From Embiotoca jacksoni (taxonomy: Eukaryota; Chordata; Actinopteri; Embiotocidae), in NCBI GenBank assembly GCA_022577435.1, contig JAKOON010000002.1, forward strand, positions 6,323,001 through 6,387,000: a DNA stretch of 64,000 bases, in the 5' to 3' direction. This document shows, piece by piece, positions 49,793 through 62,253 of this stretch; the stretch's first letter is position 1, and each line of letters opens with the position of its first letter. The position numbers and the translations under genes are program-made. The notes under the pieces were generated by a model. The model saw only the letters and a program-made list of their open reading frames with translations. It ran no database searches and was not told the DNA's origin.

Positions 49793-52198
49793 AGCAACCT
49801 GCTGAATTACTGTATGAGCTGAAGAAGATGGTCTCTCTCTCATGTTGTTTAATGATAGTAGAAGGAAAGGTCTGAAGAGGTTTACATGCGTGTTCGTGCC
49901 TGTATTGATGCGGCTGTGGCTCACGTCCACACGTCAAAGTGTCCACGGGAAAGACACTGAATCCAATTTTTGTCCTAATGACAGGCGTGCATTCTTCCAG
50001 CATTAATATGTGTCTAGTATGTGTCTGTATTAGGTTTCTCGGTTTTATTATTGTTTTGAATATTTTAAGCCAATTCATTCATTAATCAACCGTTTTATTT
50101 GTTTTCATTGTGAATTAAAATGTTTGTCTTTTGTTTAATGCTGTTTTTAATTCTGATTTGTGAAGATATAAAGAAAGTGATGATGATAATCATCATTGTT
50201 AGCAATGGCCCCTGCAATAAGAATAAATTGGGCTTTGAATATTGTTGCAGAATCTCCTGTCGCCCTGCAGATGGACGGATCGTCTGAGTAAAACAAATAT
50301 TTGGTGTTGCCTCGTCTGGTCTCTGGGTCTGGTTAGGGGGATTTTGGTGTGTCTGTATCACACCTCGGTCATCCATATGTGGTTATCTTGATCACGTGAC
50401 TGACCCATGCAAGACAGGAAGATACTGCTACATGGGTGATCATGAATGGGTCAGTCACACACAACATTTGTCCACAATGTGTTTCTTAGTCCTTTTACCC
50501 CGAGAAAACATTTTCATATCTCCCAAAATAAATTCTTTTGAACTCGGCATCAGCTGTTATAGGCCTTAAAAACATCTTTTATTTGAATGTCCTGACAATA
50601 TGCAGCTCAGAAAAGGAATGAGTGTTACTTAATGTGCTGCAACACATTCAAAAAAATTCCCCGAAACAGTCCTAAAAAATAACCAGTTTTTTCTAAGGCA
50701 TGTGTTTTTATATGATTGATAAACTGTCACTCAATACATGTTACATGTTTATAGACTATACTGTTATTTAACTGTTAAAAACAGGCTCTTCATTTACATT
50801 CAGTCATGAGTCTGTGTGTTTCTACATCAACACAGAGTGACGTATGTGGTCAAGGGATACATTTAAAATACATTTTGTGTGATCTTCTGTCCTATACATT
50901 TTGTACAATTATTGATATGCAGGGATCAAAGAAGAGAAGATTTTATTTATTACCGTCATAAAAATCAGAAGCCAACACACAGGACCAGCATCTGTATCTG
51001 GGATAGACCACTTCAGTCCAGAGGGTTTCATGCTCCTTTGAGCCGTTTGGCCACGCCCACTCGCCAAACACATCAGATGTGTCGTCTCACCACGCCGGAT
51101 GTATGTCACACGTTTCGTGAGGTTTCAAGCAGCCTTTGACCTTAAACATCAACTTCCTGTGTTACGGCGAGACCTCCAACTTTGCCGCAGCGTCACGGCG
51201 ACGCCCATTGACAAAGTCGAAGGAATGTCTCAACATATCATCAACTACATGTTCAGGTTATTGTGACCCGACTTTACGTTCATGTGATCAACCAGCTCGA
51301 CGGAGAACGTGAAAGTATGAAAAGTGTCATTTCCAGTGTCCACCAGGGGGCGCTATGACTCTGAGCGAATATTACCACACAGAGTCTTTGGGGCTCGACC
51401 ATTATCATACCTGTGATGTTTGGAGAAGGTAGGTCCATGTACACGATCTAAAGAAACTTAGAGTTTCATGGCGAGGCCCTCAACATGGCCGCACATATCG
51501 ACGAAAACGAATTCTTTTGATAAGATTTAATCCCAAACATGTTAACTGTTCATAGAAATATATTCAAGTCGGTGTGACCAAACCCCGAGGACAAGTTCGT
51601 TAAAGAACAACGTCGAACAATCGCTCAAAATGGCGACTAAATTTAAAATGGTGGACTTCCTGTCGAGTTGACGTAATGGTGCAATATAACTTTTTTGTGC
51701 GTCGAGGTGTGATACACATGTCCACCGGATTTCATGAATTTAGGTAAATGTGGCCGCCGGGGCATCTCTAGGTGGCGCTCTCGAGCCATTTGGCCACGCC
51801 CACTCGCGACTCCACCAGAGGACGACATTTTCCCCGGGAGACATGTGTGTATGCACTTTGATGAGGTTTTGAATATGATAAAGCCTCCAAAAAGGCAAAT
51901 CACTTGGAGGAGAATAATAATAAGGAACCAGAAAAATAAAAATAATTCCTTGAATAACATGAGAGCTTTCACACCATCGGTGCTCGGGCCCTAACGAGTG
52001 TTGTAAGTGTGTCTCCCCTGCCTGTCTTATAATAGAATTAGTGATGTGAGGACCAGACACATGGGGGTGTCCTGATCAGGTTTCACATGCTACAAATATC
52101 TCTCAAGGGCTGTTACACTGCAGGGACATTAACCAATAAAGCTGCAGCTAAAGTCGCTCTCCACACAGAAGTCGAGGGACACGAAGTTCACTGCAGAT
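49793..52198. other. Intergenic and putative tgm promoter region, unit 3
   Basis: Counterpart of 8654-11057 and nearly identical to it despite the divergence of the tgm exons downstream. Contains the interspersed repeat at 51031-51997. No gene seen. Confidence 0.5.
51031..51997. repeat. Teleost interspersed repeat upstream of tgm, unit 3
   Basis: Counterpart of 9890-10856. Confidence 0.6.
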
Positions 52199-55100
52199 AT
52201 GAGTGAAGGTAAGGAAAACTGTTTGTTTCAAATTGTAGTACAGGTGTTAACTTGTTTATGAAGTGTAATCTTTATAAGTGAACATACAGTTTCTCTTGGT
52301 GTTTCTTCAAAGTCTACTTTGAGTGTCAGATTGAGAGCCATGAGTGAAATGTGATGAGCACCATTCTGGTGGATGACATGAGATATCTCAGATCTGGGAC
52401 ATTGATCTGCAGCTCAAAGTTTCCTCACAGATGATAAATCACAAGAAATCATCAGCAGGACATTCTCCGCTGCAGATTCAGTGTTACTCAACTTTTAATA
52501 GAGTCATCGGGTTATGAAGTTTGTCCACATTGGTGCAAATGTTTTTTCTACTGATGTGACAAGTTGTTTTTTTGTCTTTGTATCTATGCACAGTGTTGGG
52601 CATTGAGCGCTGTGATCTGGACATTAGCAGCAACCACAGCAGCCATCACACACAGCTGTATGGAGGGAAGCGTCTGGTTATCAGAAGGGGACAGCCCTTC
52701 AATATCATTATACACCTGACACCAGGCAGCAACACAGACTTCAAACCGGGCCAATCCAGCTTCACTCTCATCGTTGAAACTGGTACACATCAGTGTTTTT
52801 TTATTTTGTATATGTGTGAGACAAATAATTATTGAGACACTGTGTTTATGCATTAGCAGTTGTTGTTTTCACAAGAATATGGAGTTTCTCTGTAATTCAG
52901 GCGGGCGTGGAGTCTGTCTTTAGCCCCTTTCACGTCTAATCATTCAAAGGCTCCAGTCCGTCCCAATTAGTGGGCTTTATAACCGTGCCACCCTTCATTC
53001 ATCCTACCTGCTCCGTGAACTCCACATCGCTCTGCAACCAGCCGCCACGGATCCGATGCCAATCTCCCCCGCCTCCCTGACCTCCTCCCATATTAATACA
53101 TTCTTCTCTGTCCATATTGAGTTTATTCATTCAAACGTTGTGAATCTCAGGCTCTGCCGGGTTGGGTTGTGGTCTCAGGAATAGTCTGTGACATATTTGC
53201 TCAGATTATTTTAGAGCATCACTTGTAGATTAAAAATGTAGGCCTATTTCTTTCTTTAATACAAGGTTAAACCTGGCTGAAATATTTGAGTCTCTCATCT
53301 GGATTTAGAATCACAGTTTATGTCCATTTCTGTGTCTCCAGGTCCATTACCCAGAGAAGAATCAGACACCAAGGTTTTATTCTGTCTACATGACTCTACT
53401 TCAGAGACTGAGTGGAGTGCATCTGCTGCTAATGATCCATCTGAAAACACACTAACTGTGTCCCTCAATTCCTCTCCTGACGCCCCCATCGGGCTCTATT
53501 CCCTGAGTGTGGACCAGAAGGGCCAGAAAACCAGTTTAGGACAGTTCATCCTGCTTTTCAATGCTTGGTGCCGCAGTGAGTACAGACTATTGTCTTGAAA
53601 GTGACCTTAATGAGTTATACATGTTTTAGGTTAAACTGCTCTGTCAGTCAAACCTGAAAATTATATTTCCTTTCTTGTCTTTACGTAATTTACCACTAAA
53701 CCAAACTTCTAAACACCTATCTACCACAGCCCTCTCTTCCAAATGATGCAAACGTGAGACATTTACTGTATGTGCTATTGCTGTAGGATGGTCTGAATGT
53801 TTTTTCTGACTAACAGGAGATGCTGTTTACATGAACGATGAGAGGAGGAGGCAGGAGTATGTTTTGGCACAGTATGGGGTGCTCTACCAAGGAACATATA
53901 CGAGAATCACTCAGTTTCCCTGGAACTTTGGACAGGTAGGCAGTAGGTCATACGCTGTCAGTGTCAAACATTACAATGAGTTTAGTAAGTTTAAGTAAAA
54001 CATAAAAATGTCGACAAATCCTTCAATAAGAAAGACTGTTTCTTTATAAACAGTTATCAAACATAAGATTTTATTAATAACATTGGTATAATAAAGTAGT
54101 TTTCTCTTCTGTTTGTGTGCAGTTTCAAGCAGGAATTTTGGATATCTGTCTGAAGATTCTGGATAACAACCCAGAATATTTTTATGATGCTGATAAGGAC
54201 TGCTCTGCCCGGGGAAATCCTGTCTATGTGACCAGAGTGCTGAGTGCCATGGTAGGTCTGCTTTTGTTCACTATAGGAAGGAGGGAGAGCCCGAGGATGC
54301 TTTTAGTTTAAGATTACCGTGGTGCATCAGAAAACTCTGTCTGCTCTTTAGTATTCACTGTGTTTTATCGTTGTGCGGGCCAACCTTTGTCCTTCTTTTC
54401 AAACTCTCGCTTCTCCCCCAGAAACCTTTGTGATACAAAGCAGCATAAAAGAAAGCCAGCCTGCATGCTCACTCCAAACAAGCGGCAGAGAGCATTGTAA
54501 TAACTAACAAATAAATGATGGTCTGTCGGCATGTTATTTCTGCTGCTGCATGGCAAAATAGTGAAGAGAAATCCAGAGCTATTTTTACTGGGTGTCTTCA
54601 GTTGCTGTCATTGTACAAGAAATCAGGGATATTTCCAGACAATTTGATAACCATGAAAAGATCATGCATTATATTTGGGTTATATGGTATAGAGTGTTGA
54701 GGGTGCACTTTTAATGGCAGCATTACAAACGTGTCATAATGGTTTATATTTACCTTTTCAACCCTATGTGCTTTAATCAGTTAGCACTGATCTGTATCTT
54801 TTAACTTGACAAAACTTTCGTTGTTCACATTTTTTTTTTAAATCCAACACTGTCCTCCTTTTAATGTCCTGCCCCTTTGAAAAAACAATCAGGGTAAAAA
54901 GATAAAATAAAAAATCTCAGCATTTAAGGGAGTGTTACCTTGAACATCTTGTGAAGAAAAGCAAATAAACAAGCACATTTTGTACATACTAATTTAAAAT
55001 GAATAAATTAAATAGTAAATGTCCCTCATTGATGGAATGTGAAATTATTCTGAAAATATTTAGTTCAATTTAATTTTAATTAAAACTTTGATGCCCTCTC

Positions 55101-58100
55101 ATTTCTCTGCAATGTTCACTTATGCTCCTCTTCTTCTCAGTGCTTTCTCTCTGCTCTCTGCCTCCGGCCACAGATCAACAGTGATGATGACAGGGGCGTG
55201 CTGGTAGGAGAGTGGGAAGATTATACTGGTGGGGTTCATCCGTCAACGTGGCTCGGCAGCGGGGACATTCTGCGTCAGTGGGCACAAAGTGGTCCCGTCC
55301 ATTATGGCCAGTGTTGGGTCTTTGCTGCTGTTGGATGCACAGGTTGGAGTACAGTGGGCAGTTTATATGGTCATTTCATTAGTTTTTTTAATCATTCATT
55401 TATGTATCAATTCAACCACTTATTCAATTTTCCTCTGTGCTTTAAGCTTTTGAGATTTGGTTATTTTGTTTTAGAAATATAACATTCACATGTTTTAATG
55501 TGATCTTAACAATTTGAACAGAAAAACAACAACAAGAGAATTTGTTTGTTAAATTCTATTTAACAAAAATAAAATTAGCCAACAGGCTATCACCTATCTT
55601 GAGGCATTTTAGAAACAATTTCTTTAACTACCGCACCATACAACACTGTATAATTGACCTTCACCATTATAACTTACTGCTTCATGCCAGTTACATCCTC
55701 AAGCTGCCCTCGACTGCCAACAATCACAGCTTTTTAATCAAAACCCTAAATTTAGAATCTAATCTCATGGCTTTGTTCCTGTCTGCCCTTCATTGTTTAT
55801 CTCTGATGACCGACACGGTCTCAAACGTTTGCTTTATAAAGCTGGTGTGATGTAGTGTGACTGTGCGTCCTCCTTCAGTGTCCCGTGCTCTGGGCATCCC
55901 GTGTCGAGTGGTGACTAACTTTGCATCTGGTCACGACGGCCAACCTGGTGACCTGGTGATAGAAAGACTGTTTGATGAAGATGGTAAAAGAATTATTGAT
56001 AAAGACTCAATATGGTGAGTTGTTAGTCTCCTTCATGAAATCCTTTTTTAAATTATCACGTGATCTTTCATTAATCCCATGTCAGAGAAGACAACATTGA
56101 TTATTTTACAGTTTTAATCAAAAGGGTCATGTTATAGTTTCTATATTAACATTTTTTTTCCAGGAACTTCCATGTTTGGGTGGATAGCTGGATGACTCGT
56201 CCAGACTTGGGGCAGCGGTTTAACGGGTGGCAAATCAGTGACCCAACCCCACAGGAGACAAGTGAAGGTGAAGACAAAGACATGATTAGAATAAAAAAGC
56301 ACACATCAAAACTGCCTTAAAGATCTGTTATAAGGGTTTGCGTGTGAGGGCACCAAATTTGACCATGGTGGTTAGTTTCGACTTGTGACAGTCACAGCTT
56401 TGAGGTCTGGTTCAGGCTGACATCAAACTTGTAACAGCATATTGTGCTCGACATGTTCACATGGAGATTGTTCTCTTCTTCAAAGCTTTTCAGTTTTATT
56501 TGAACAAATTGCACCTAACACAAATAATCTGACCCCTTTGGAGGGCCCACATACAAAATGCTGTTACATTTTTTGTTGCTAAATGTTGCTTATAGTTAGT
56601 GCTTTCGGTTTATAATCACGCTGCCATTAGCCAGGTTGTTACTATTTTTTAACATTGATTGATATTTCAACGTGGTTTTTGTTATTTTGTTTTCTTGCTG
56701 TGTTTTGTTTTGTGCCTGTAAAGTCTTTTGGGAATATGTCACATGGTGATTTTACGCTAATAATACAGCAGAAATTAACCTGATTGAAAGTTTATAATTT
56801 GGATCATGTGACCTTTTACCTATATGTGGATTTTTTTTTTTTTGGCTTCTTCCCATTTTGTATTATTATACATTCAGCAAAAACAACCTTCTAAAAAGGG
56901 CTATTTTGTGGATGTATGATGCTGTCAGGTATTTTCTGCTGTGGACCAGCTTCCCTGAAGGCGATCAAGGAAGGCGAGCTGACCAGGAAATATGATGCCC
57001 CATTTATTTTTGCTGAGGTGAGTCTTTGCTGAAATCTGTTATTGAAATGTATTGTCAAAAAGCACAACTGTGGACACAGTCCTCGTTAGAGGTATGTATA
57101 TAAAAATATATTTTTCTGCTGTTGTTGTATTAACCACTTGTTCAGACTTAAGCGCCTGTTTTCAAACTGCACAGTGCCTGGTGGCTGTCTTTATATTCAG
57201 TATTATTTGATGAAATTTTGTGTCTGTGGTCAGGTTAATGCAGATGTCGTGGACAAGTTGCGCCAGCCAAACGGAGAGTTTGTCAGGTTCAATGAATCGA
57301 TCACGTCTGTTGGACGTTTTATCAGCACCAAGGCTGTGGGCTCATATATGAGACGCGACATCACACACCACTACAAGTATGCAGAAGGTACTGCAGAGTC
57401 ACAGGTGCAGAGACATACTCGACTCCAAACCAGACTTATTCAAACATATCTAAAAATATACAAGCTGGATCTTCATTTTGATTATAACGTTGTTTATTTA
57501 AAATAATTTGTGATTTTGAGTCAGTGTATTGGTATTTTTCTGGCCTTTCACCTACAGCACAGGGGATGTGCATATAACTATGCTACTTCTGTGGTCAACA
57601 TCCATGTTACATCTCACATTGCATGAATACAGACACATGACCAAGTTCCTCAGTTTAAAGATTTAGGGCTCTGTTTTCCTGAAACTATGTGCAGGTGAAA
57701 AAAAACCCTATTTGCTCTGTTAAATCTTGTTTAAAATATTTCTTGTTTTTAATCCTGATGGTTTCCAGGCTCCGAGGACGAGAGGCGTGTATATCAGAAG
57801 GCCCAGCACCACAACAAGCTACGGGAGAGCGGAAAAGAGCCAGGACTCAATCTCGAGGTTTTTACTGTTCATACATATTCAGTTGTACCAGGGGGAGAGC
57901 AAATACTGTAAATATATATGTATCTAGTATATCTATAAACAAAAATCCAGTGGTGTTTAAAGTACCTGAAAGCCACGCTTGAGTAGAAGTACAGATATCT
58001 TACCAGAAAATAACTTTGGTAAAAGATAATGTCACCTATTAGAAAATGACTTGAGTTAAAGTCTTAAAGTAGCCGATGTTTACTTAACTTAAGTATTAAA

Positions 58101-60921
58101 AGGAAATTTGTGTTATTAAATGTACTTAAGTTTTAGAAGTAAAAGTAAATGCTGTAATTGAAAAAAAAAAACAAAAAAAACAAGTGTTAAAGCGACACTG
58201 TATCCGGGGCCACTGTGGCTACAAGTGAAAATCAAGATTAATCTTGTTCAGATATTATGATGTTGTTGTGACTTGCTTGCATCAGACATGCCTTGGCTTG
58301 AGTGGAAATACAATGTAGAAACTTAAGCAGGTCTTTGAGAGCACTTGATGATGGAGCTCTCAAGCTCCAACCACTGATTCACCAGAGCTGCTTGTGGGCA
58401 GTCTGTATTATCGAGCTATCAAATTCCCTCCAATTTTATTTTGTTGTAATGAAGTAGCTCAAATGTATTGGAGTAAAAATATATATTTTGTTTAGTAAAA
58501 GTGAAAGTTGACAGAAATATAAAAATTCCAGTCAAGTTCAGATACTCCAAAAAATCATACTTAGGTACTGTAACCAAGTATTATTACTTTGTGACATTAC
58601 ACCACTGCAAAAATCACAGAAAAGGACTCAAATCGATATTTGAGCTTCAGAGAGATTACATCACCTGTGTCTAAACTACAGAACGAAAGAAGAAGGAAAT
58701 GAAACAAAACAGTAATGGTGTCAAAGTCATGCAGCAGACTGTGGCCAAGTCAGAGTAAGTTAAACGGTCACAAGTTGAACATAACCAAGATGGATATGAC
58801 AGGCGTGCAGTTCACAAATGGTTTTCAAACTGGCGTGAATTCAAATATGAACCACATTCATGTTTGTATTGATTTGTTTATGCCAGAGATAAAACTATAC
58901 AAAGTGAATTAGCTTTGAAATTCTTTGGACCTTACATATATTAATATAGAGGTGATATACTGATCCAAACAGAATCATGTTTCAGATTGTGTTTAGACGA
59001 GATGAATGAAATGTAAAATCCATTTCAATGAATTTTATTATGAGATGGACCATGAATGTCCTAAACAAAAATCCCCTCATGATTCTCATTTAAGATCAAG
59101 CTCTCCGACAACATGATCGTCGGCTCAAACTTCGAGGTGTTCGCTATCCTCACCAACGACAGCATGGATGTAAAGGACTGCAAGATTCGCTTCTCCGCCA
59201 CGGCGGTCGTCTACAACGGCAGACTAGCTGCCGGAGACAGCTGCGGATTTGCTTCAATTGAAGTGGAGGTGCCGCCTGGAGAAGGTTAGCTCTGATGTCA
59301 GTGTGAGCTGTGAATTTAATGAACTCACCAAAAAACGTTAACCGATTGTTAGGAAATGTCACAAAATTTGAGGTACCTCTTTGAAACAAGGTCTTTATCT
59401 GCCAAAACAATTTCTCAATTGGACATTGTCTTAATGATATCTTAAAGCATAAAATGTGTGTTTTCAGAAAGGCGCCTGTCCATCAAACTGGAGTATGATA
59501 GTTATGGAGCAGCGATCACCTCCGACAGGATGATCCGTCTCTCAGCCGTCGTCCTCGACAAGCAGTTGAGGGCTTTCCACAAGTCTGAGAAGACCCTCGT
59601 GCTTGATGAGCCAGAACTAGTCATCAAGGTAAGGATGGAGGGACAGTGAAAGAAACCAGAAAACATGTCACATTTCAGGAGAATATATCTGAGTGAGTAA
59701 ATGATGTTTTGACATTCCTGGACGAAACTGAACTTGAGTAGCAAGAAATCAGTGCACATAAATTTAAGCATGAAGTACATTAATAAACTTTTTCACAAGG
59801 CAGCCATGTCCAGGGGCATTATGTTTTTGCAACGTCTTATTCCATGCGAACGTACGTCAACTTAGGTCAACTTCTCTGTGACGTGACAATGTTCTGGAGA
59901 AAATCTTTTCTGTCCATTATTTAACATCGTAACTCGTGAACAGAAGAGCAGATTTTGACTATATTTTATCTTTGGTCAAATACTGAATTGTTGACACTAA
60001 TCTTGGGTGTTCACCCTCTCGAGCCTCCTTCTTGAATATCTATACTGAACCTTGAGCCTTGACTCAGGTATCCACATGTACAGAAAAGTAAAGTATTTGG
60101 AAAGTTTCCTGTTTTCTTTTTTTATTTGGTGAGTTGTAATTAAATTGTAGAGGTTATCATGATACTTTTAAACATTTGCATTTCTATATTAACTTTTACT
60201 TTATGAAACCTGTTTTCCTAAACCTTTCTCTGCAGCTGGAGGGAGAGGCCACAGTGAACCAGCCTGTTACGGTACAGCTGACCCTGTTGAACCCTTTACC
60301 AGAACCGCTGCAGGACTGCAGCTTCACCATAGAGGGGAACAACCTCACTGATGGCAAACCCATAACAGCAAAGTATGTGTTATGCAGCAGTAACTGTTAC
60401 GTAGATTTCTATACTTTCCTACTGTTTTCTACTGAGCCATTTTACTCTTGTCACCCATTCCAGTTTATCTGCTGTTTAATGGACAAGAAGATATCTGTAC
60501 TGTAATCAAATTTGATGTAGCTTTTGAGTCAAGACCAAACAAACCTCACCCAAAACTCCTCTAAACGTTTCCCTGCAGCTGTCACACTGGGATGCCTAGT
60601 TCTGTTATAAATGAAATGTTAGTTTCAGCTCTCAATATAAGCTGTTGTTCTGTTACCCAGTTACAGTGAGAATATCTTAAAAACAAACATCAGCTTTCTG
60701 CCTGTGCTGTGTACTTACGAACAGAGATAAAACAGTTTGGCTGATGTTGCTCTTTGTATGATTCCTGCAGGATTGGAGCCGTGGGCGCCGCACAAGAAGC
60801 CAAGGCCCGTATTGAGTTCATTCCCAGCAGTTCTGGCTCCAACGTGCTCCTGGTGAACTTTGATAGCGACAAACTGAAGAAGATCAGAGGCTACATTATT
60901 GTTGTTGTGAGAGGAGAATGA
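52199..60921 (+). CDS. tgm2l: Transglutaminase 2-like, copy 3 (intact, diverged, 686 aa)
   Basis: Exons: 52199-52208, 52594-52782, 53342-53575, 53817-53935, 54123-54251, 55174-55342, 55879-56014, 56164-56267, 56929-57017, 57234-57387, 57769-57857, 59095-59284, 59468-59628, 60236-60372, 60771-60921 (2061 nt). Exon 7 is one codon longer and exon 12 two codons longer than in copies 1 and 2, both in frame. The catalytic set is kept: Trp241, Cys274 in YGQCWVFAAVGCT, His332 in NFHVWVDSW, Asp355 in SDPTPQ. Many residues are closer to human TGM2 than those of copies 1 and 2 (FAAV, DAPF, EVNADVVD, DITHHYKY), so copy 3 looks the more ancestral in sequence. By hand count about 100 residues differ from copy 1, with few silent changes. 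A Pro-to-Arg change follows NAWC at the end of exon 3. Confidence 0.92.
52828..53204. other. Unit 3-specific segment in tgm intron 2
   Basis: About 377 bp replace the ATT microsatellite found in units 1 and 2. Flanking intron sequence is otherwise the same. The segment is more GC-rich than the intron around it and has no recognisable termini. It may be an insertion in unit 3 or ancestral DNA lost from units 1 and 2. Confidence 0.8.
57948..58607. mobile_element. hAT-type MITE in tgm intron 11, unit 3
   Basis: Same insertion as at 16395-17046, flanked by CAAAAATC on both sides. Slightly longer owing to an A-run. Confidence 0.9.
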
Positions 60922-62253
60922 GCCAGGACAGAGTCTCATTGCACCAACAGATTTCAGTTTAATTGAATTACAGTGGCATTCAGAGCTGCTGCTAACATAG
61001 AGGCCTGAGGCTTTATGTTTTTTTTAATCCACTTATTATTTGTATCCTCTTATTATACTCGTATATGTGCACCTGTGCTAGATGGGCAAACTTGAGGAAA
61101 GATACCATGGAAATTATTGACATATTTGGAGAAGCACATATTGGATCCTCTTTTAAACAATGCCTTACTTCAGTAGAAACAAATCTTTGTAGGCATTTTG
61201 TATAATTTGTTCACTAATAATTTCTCTGACATCAGTTTGATGATATTATTGACCACACTTAATCCACAATTCCTTCAGTTGCAAGATGTTTGATGATTTT
61301 CTTGCATGTACTGACCGATTGCAATAACCTGCACACAAGATTTCAATAGAAATCTTTGCTTTTACCTTTCAATAACCCTCCAGTTTCTCTTTTAGACCCA
61401 TTACTTGGTCGGTTACTGGATCTTCATTCAGTTGAAATGTTCCAGTGCATAGGCACTAACCTTGAGCTCAAATTGAAAATAACGACAGCATCACAATAGT
61501 CAGGCAGAGAGAGAGAGAGAGAGACAGTGAAGCTTTACTTCAGTCCTCCAAGTCTCTTTTCTCTGAAGAGTTGTCTGACGTCAGGAGTTCTTCAGGGCGT
61601 TGCTTTACTGGCTGACAGTATCTGCAGTTGAAGTCAGTGGGTTTCCTCTTTCGCTTCATCGTTGTAGTTAAGTCAAAGTTCCTTGTTTATCACTTTGTTT
61701 ATCATTTCTTAGTATGTTTAGGTTCACTTGTATTTGGTAGATAGTGTGCAGACAACAGACAGGAAAAGAGGGGGGAGAGATGGGATGTGGTGACGTGACA
61801 TGAAGGTTCCTGTTGAGACTCGATTTTTGTGGTCAACATCTTTGATCCCGAGGTCACACCGATGCCCAGTTTCATAATCTATTGCTTACATAATTCTTTG
61901 TTTAGTGCTGACCTTATTATTGAGTTTAGTGGATTAGACGACTTCATGTCTTTATGTTTGTGTTGCATAAAACACACTTAAAACACACCGTCATGGAGAT
62001 TTGTAATTTTGTCAAGTATTATAAAGTGTCACTTTTTCTGCTGGTCTGTACGTCATCTCTTGTTGTGACATTCTGATTCTTCAGGTTCTTCTTTCAGCTT
62101 CGATAGGGAGGTCAAAGGTCATGGGTTCTTGAACACGATTTTATAACAAACCTGACAAGATGTCAAGCTGAAAATAGTCAACAATATCTTCATCACTCCA
62201 CTTCATCTTCCTCCTCACCGGAGAATTGCTGGGAGTAACGAGGGGCAGCGTAG
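60922..62253. other. Intergenic region between tgm copy 3 and klhl10 of unit 4
   Basis: Tail-to-tail spacer with the unit boundary at 61380. Near 62175 about 77 bp present in unit 1 (about 827-903), including the klhl10 AATAAA, is missing. No gene seen. Confidence 0.6.
61506..61524. repeat. (GA)n microsatellite, unit 4 (short allele)
   Basis: Only about nine AG dinucleotides, against 22-25 in the other units. Confidence 0.9.

Larger units (their letters stand above)
42327..61379. repeat. Tandem segmental-duplication unit 3 (19.1 kb)
   Basis: Same gene order as units 1 and 2. It shares the LINE insertion and klhl10 frameshift with unit 2 and the 2165-bp plekhg4 deletion with unit 1. It has its own 1.7-kb DH deletion and a strongly diverged tgm coding sequence. 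Confidence 0.95.
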
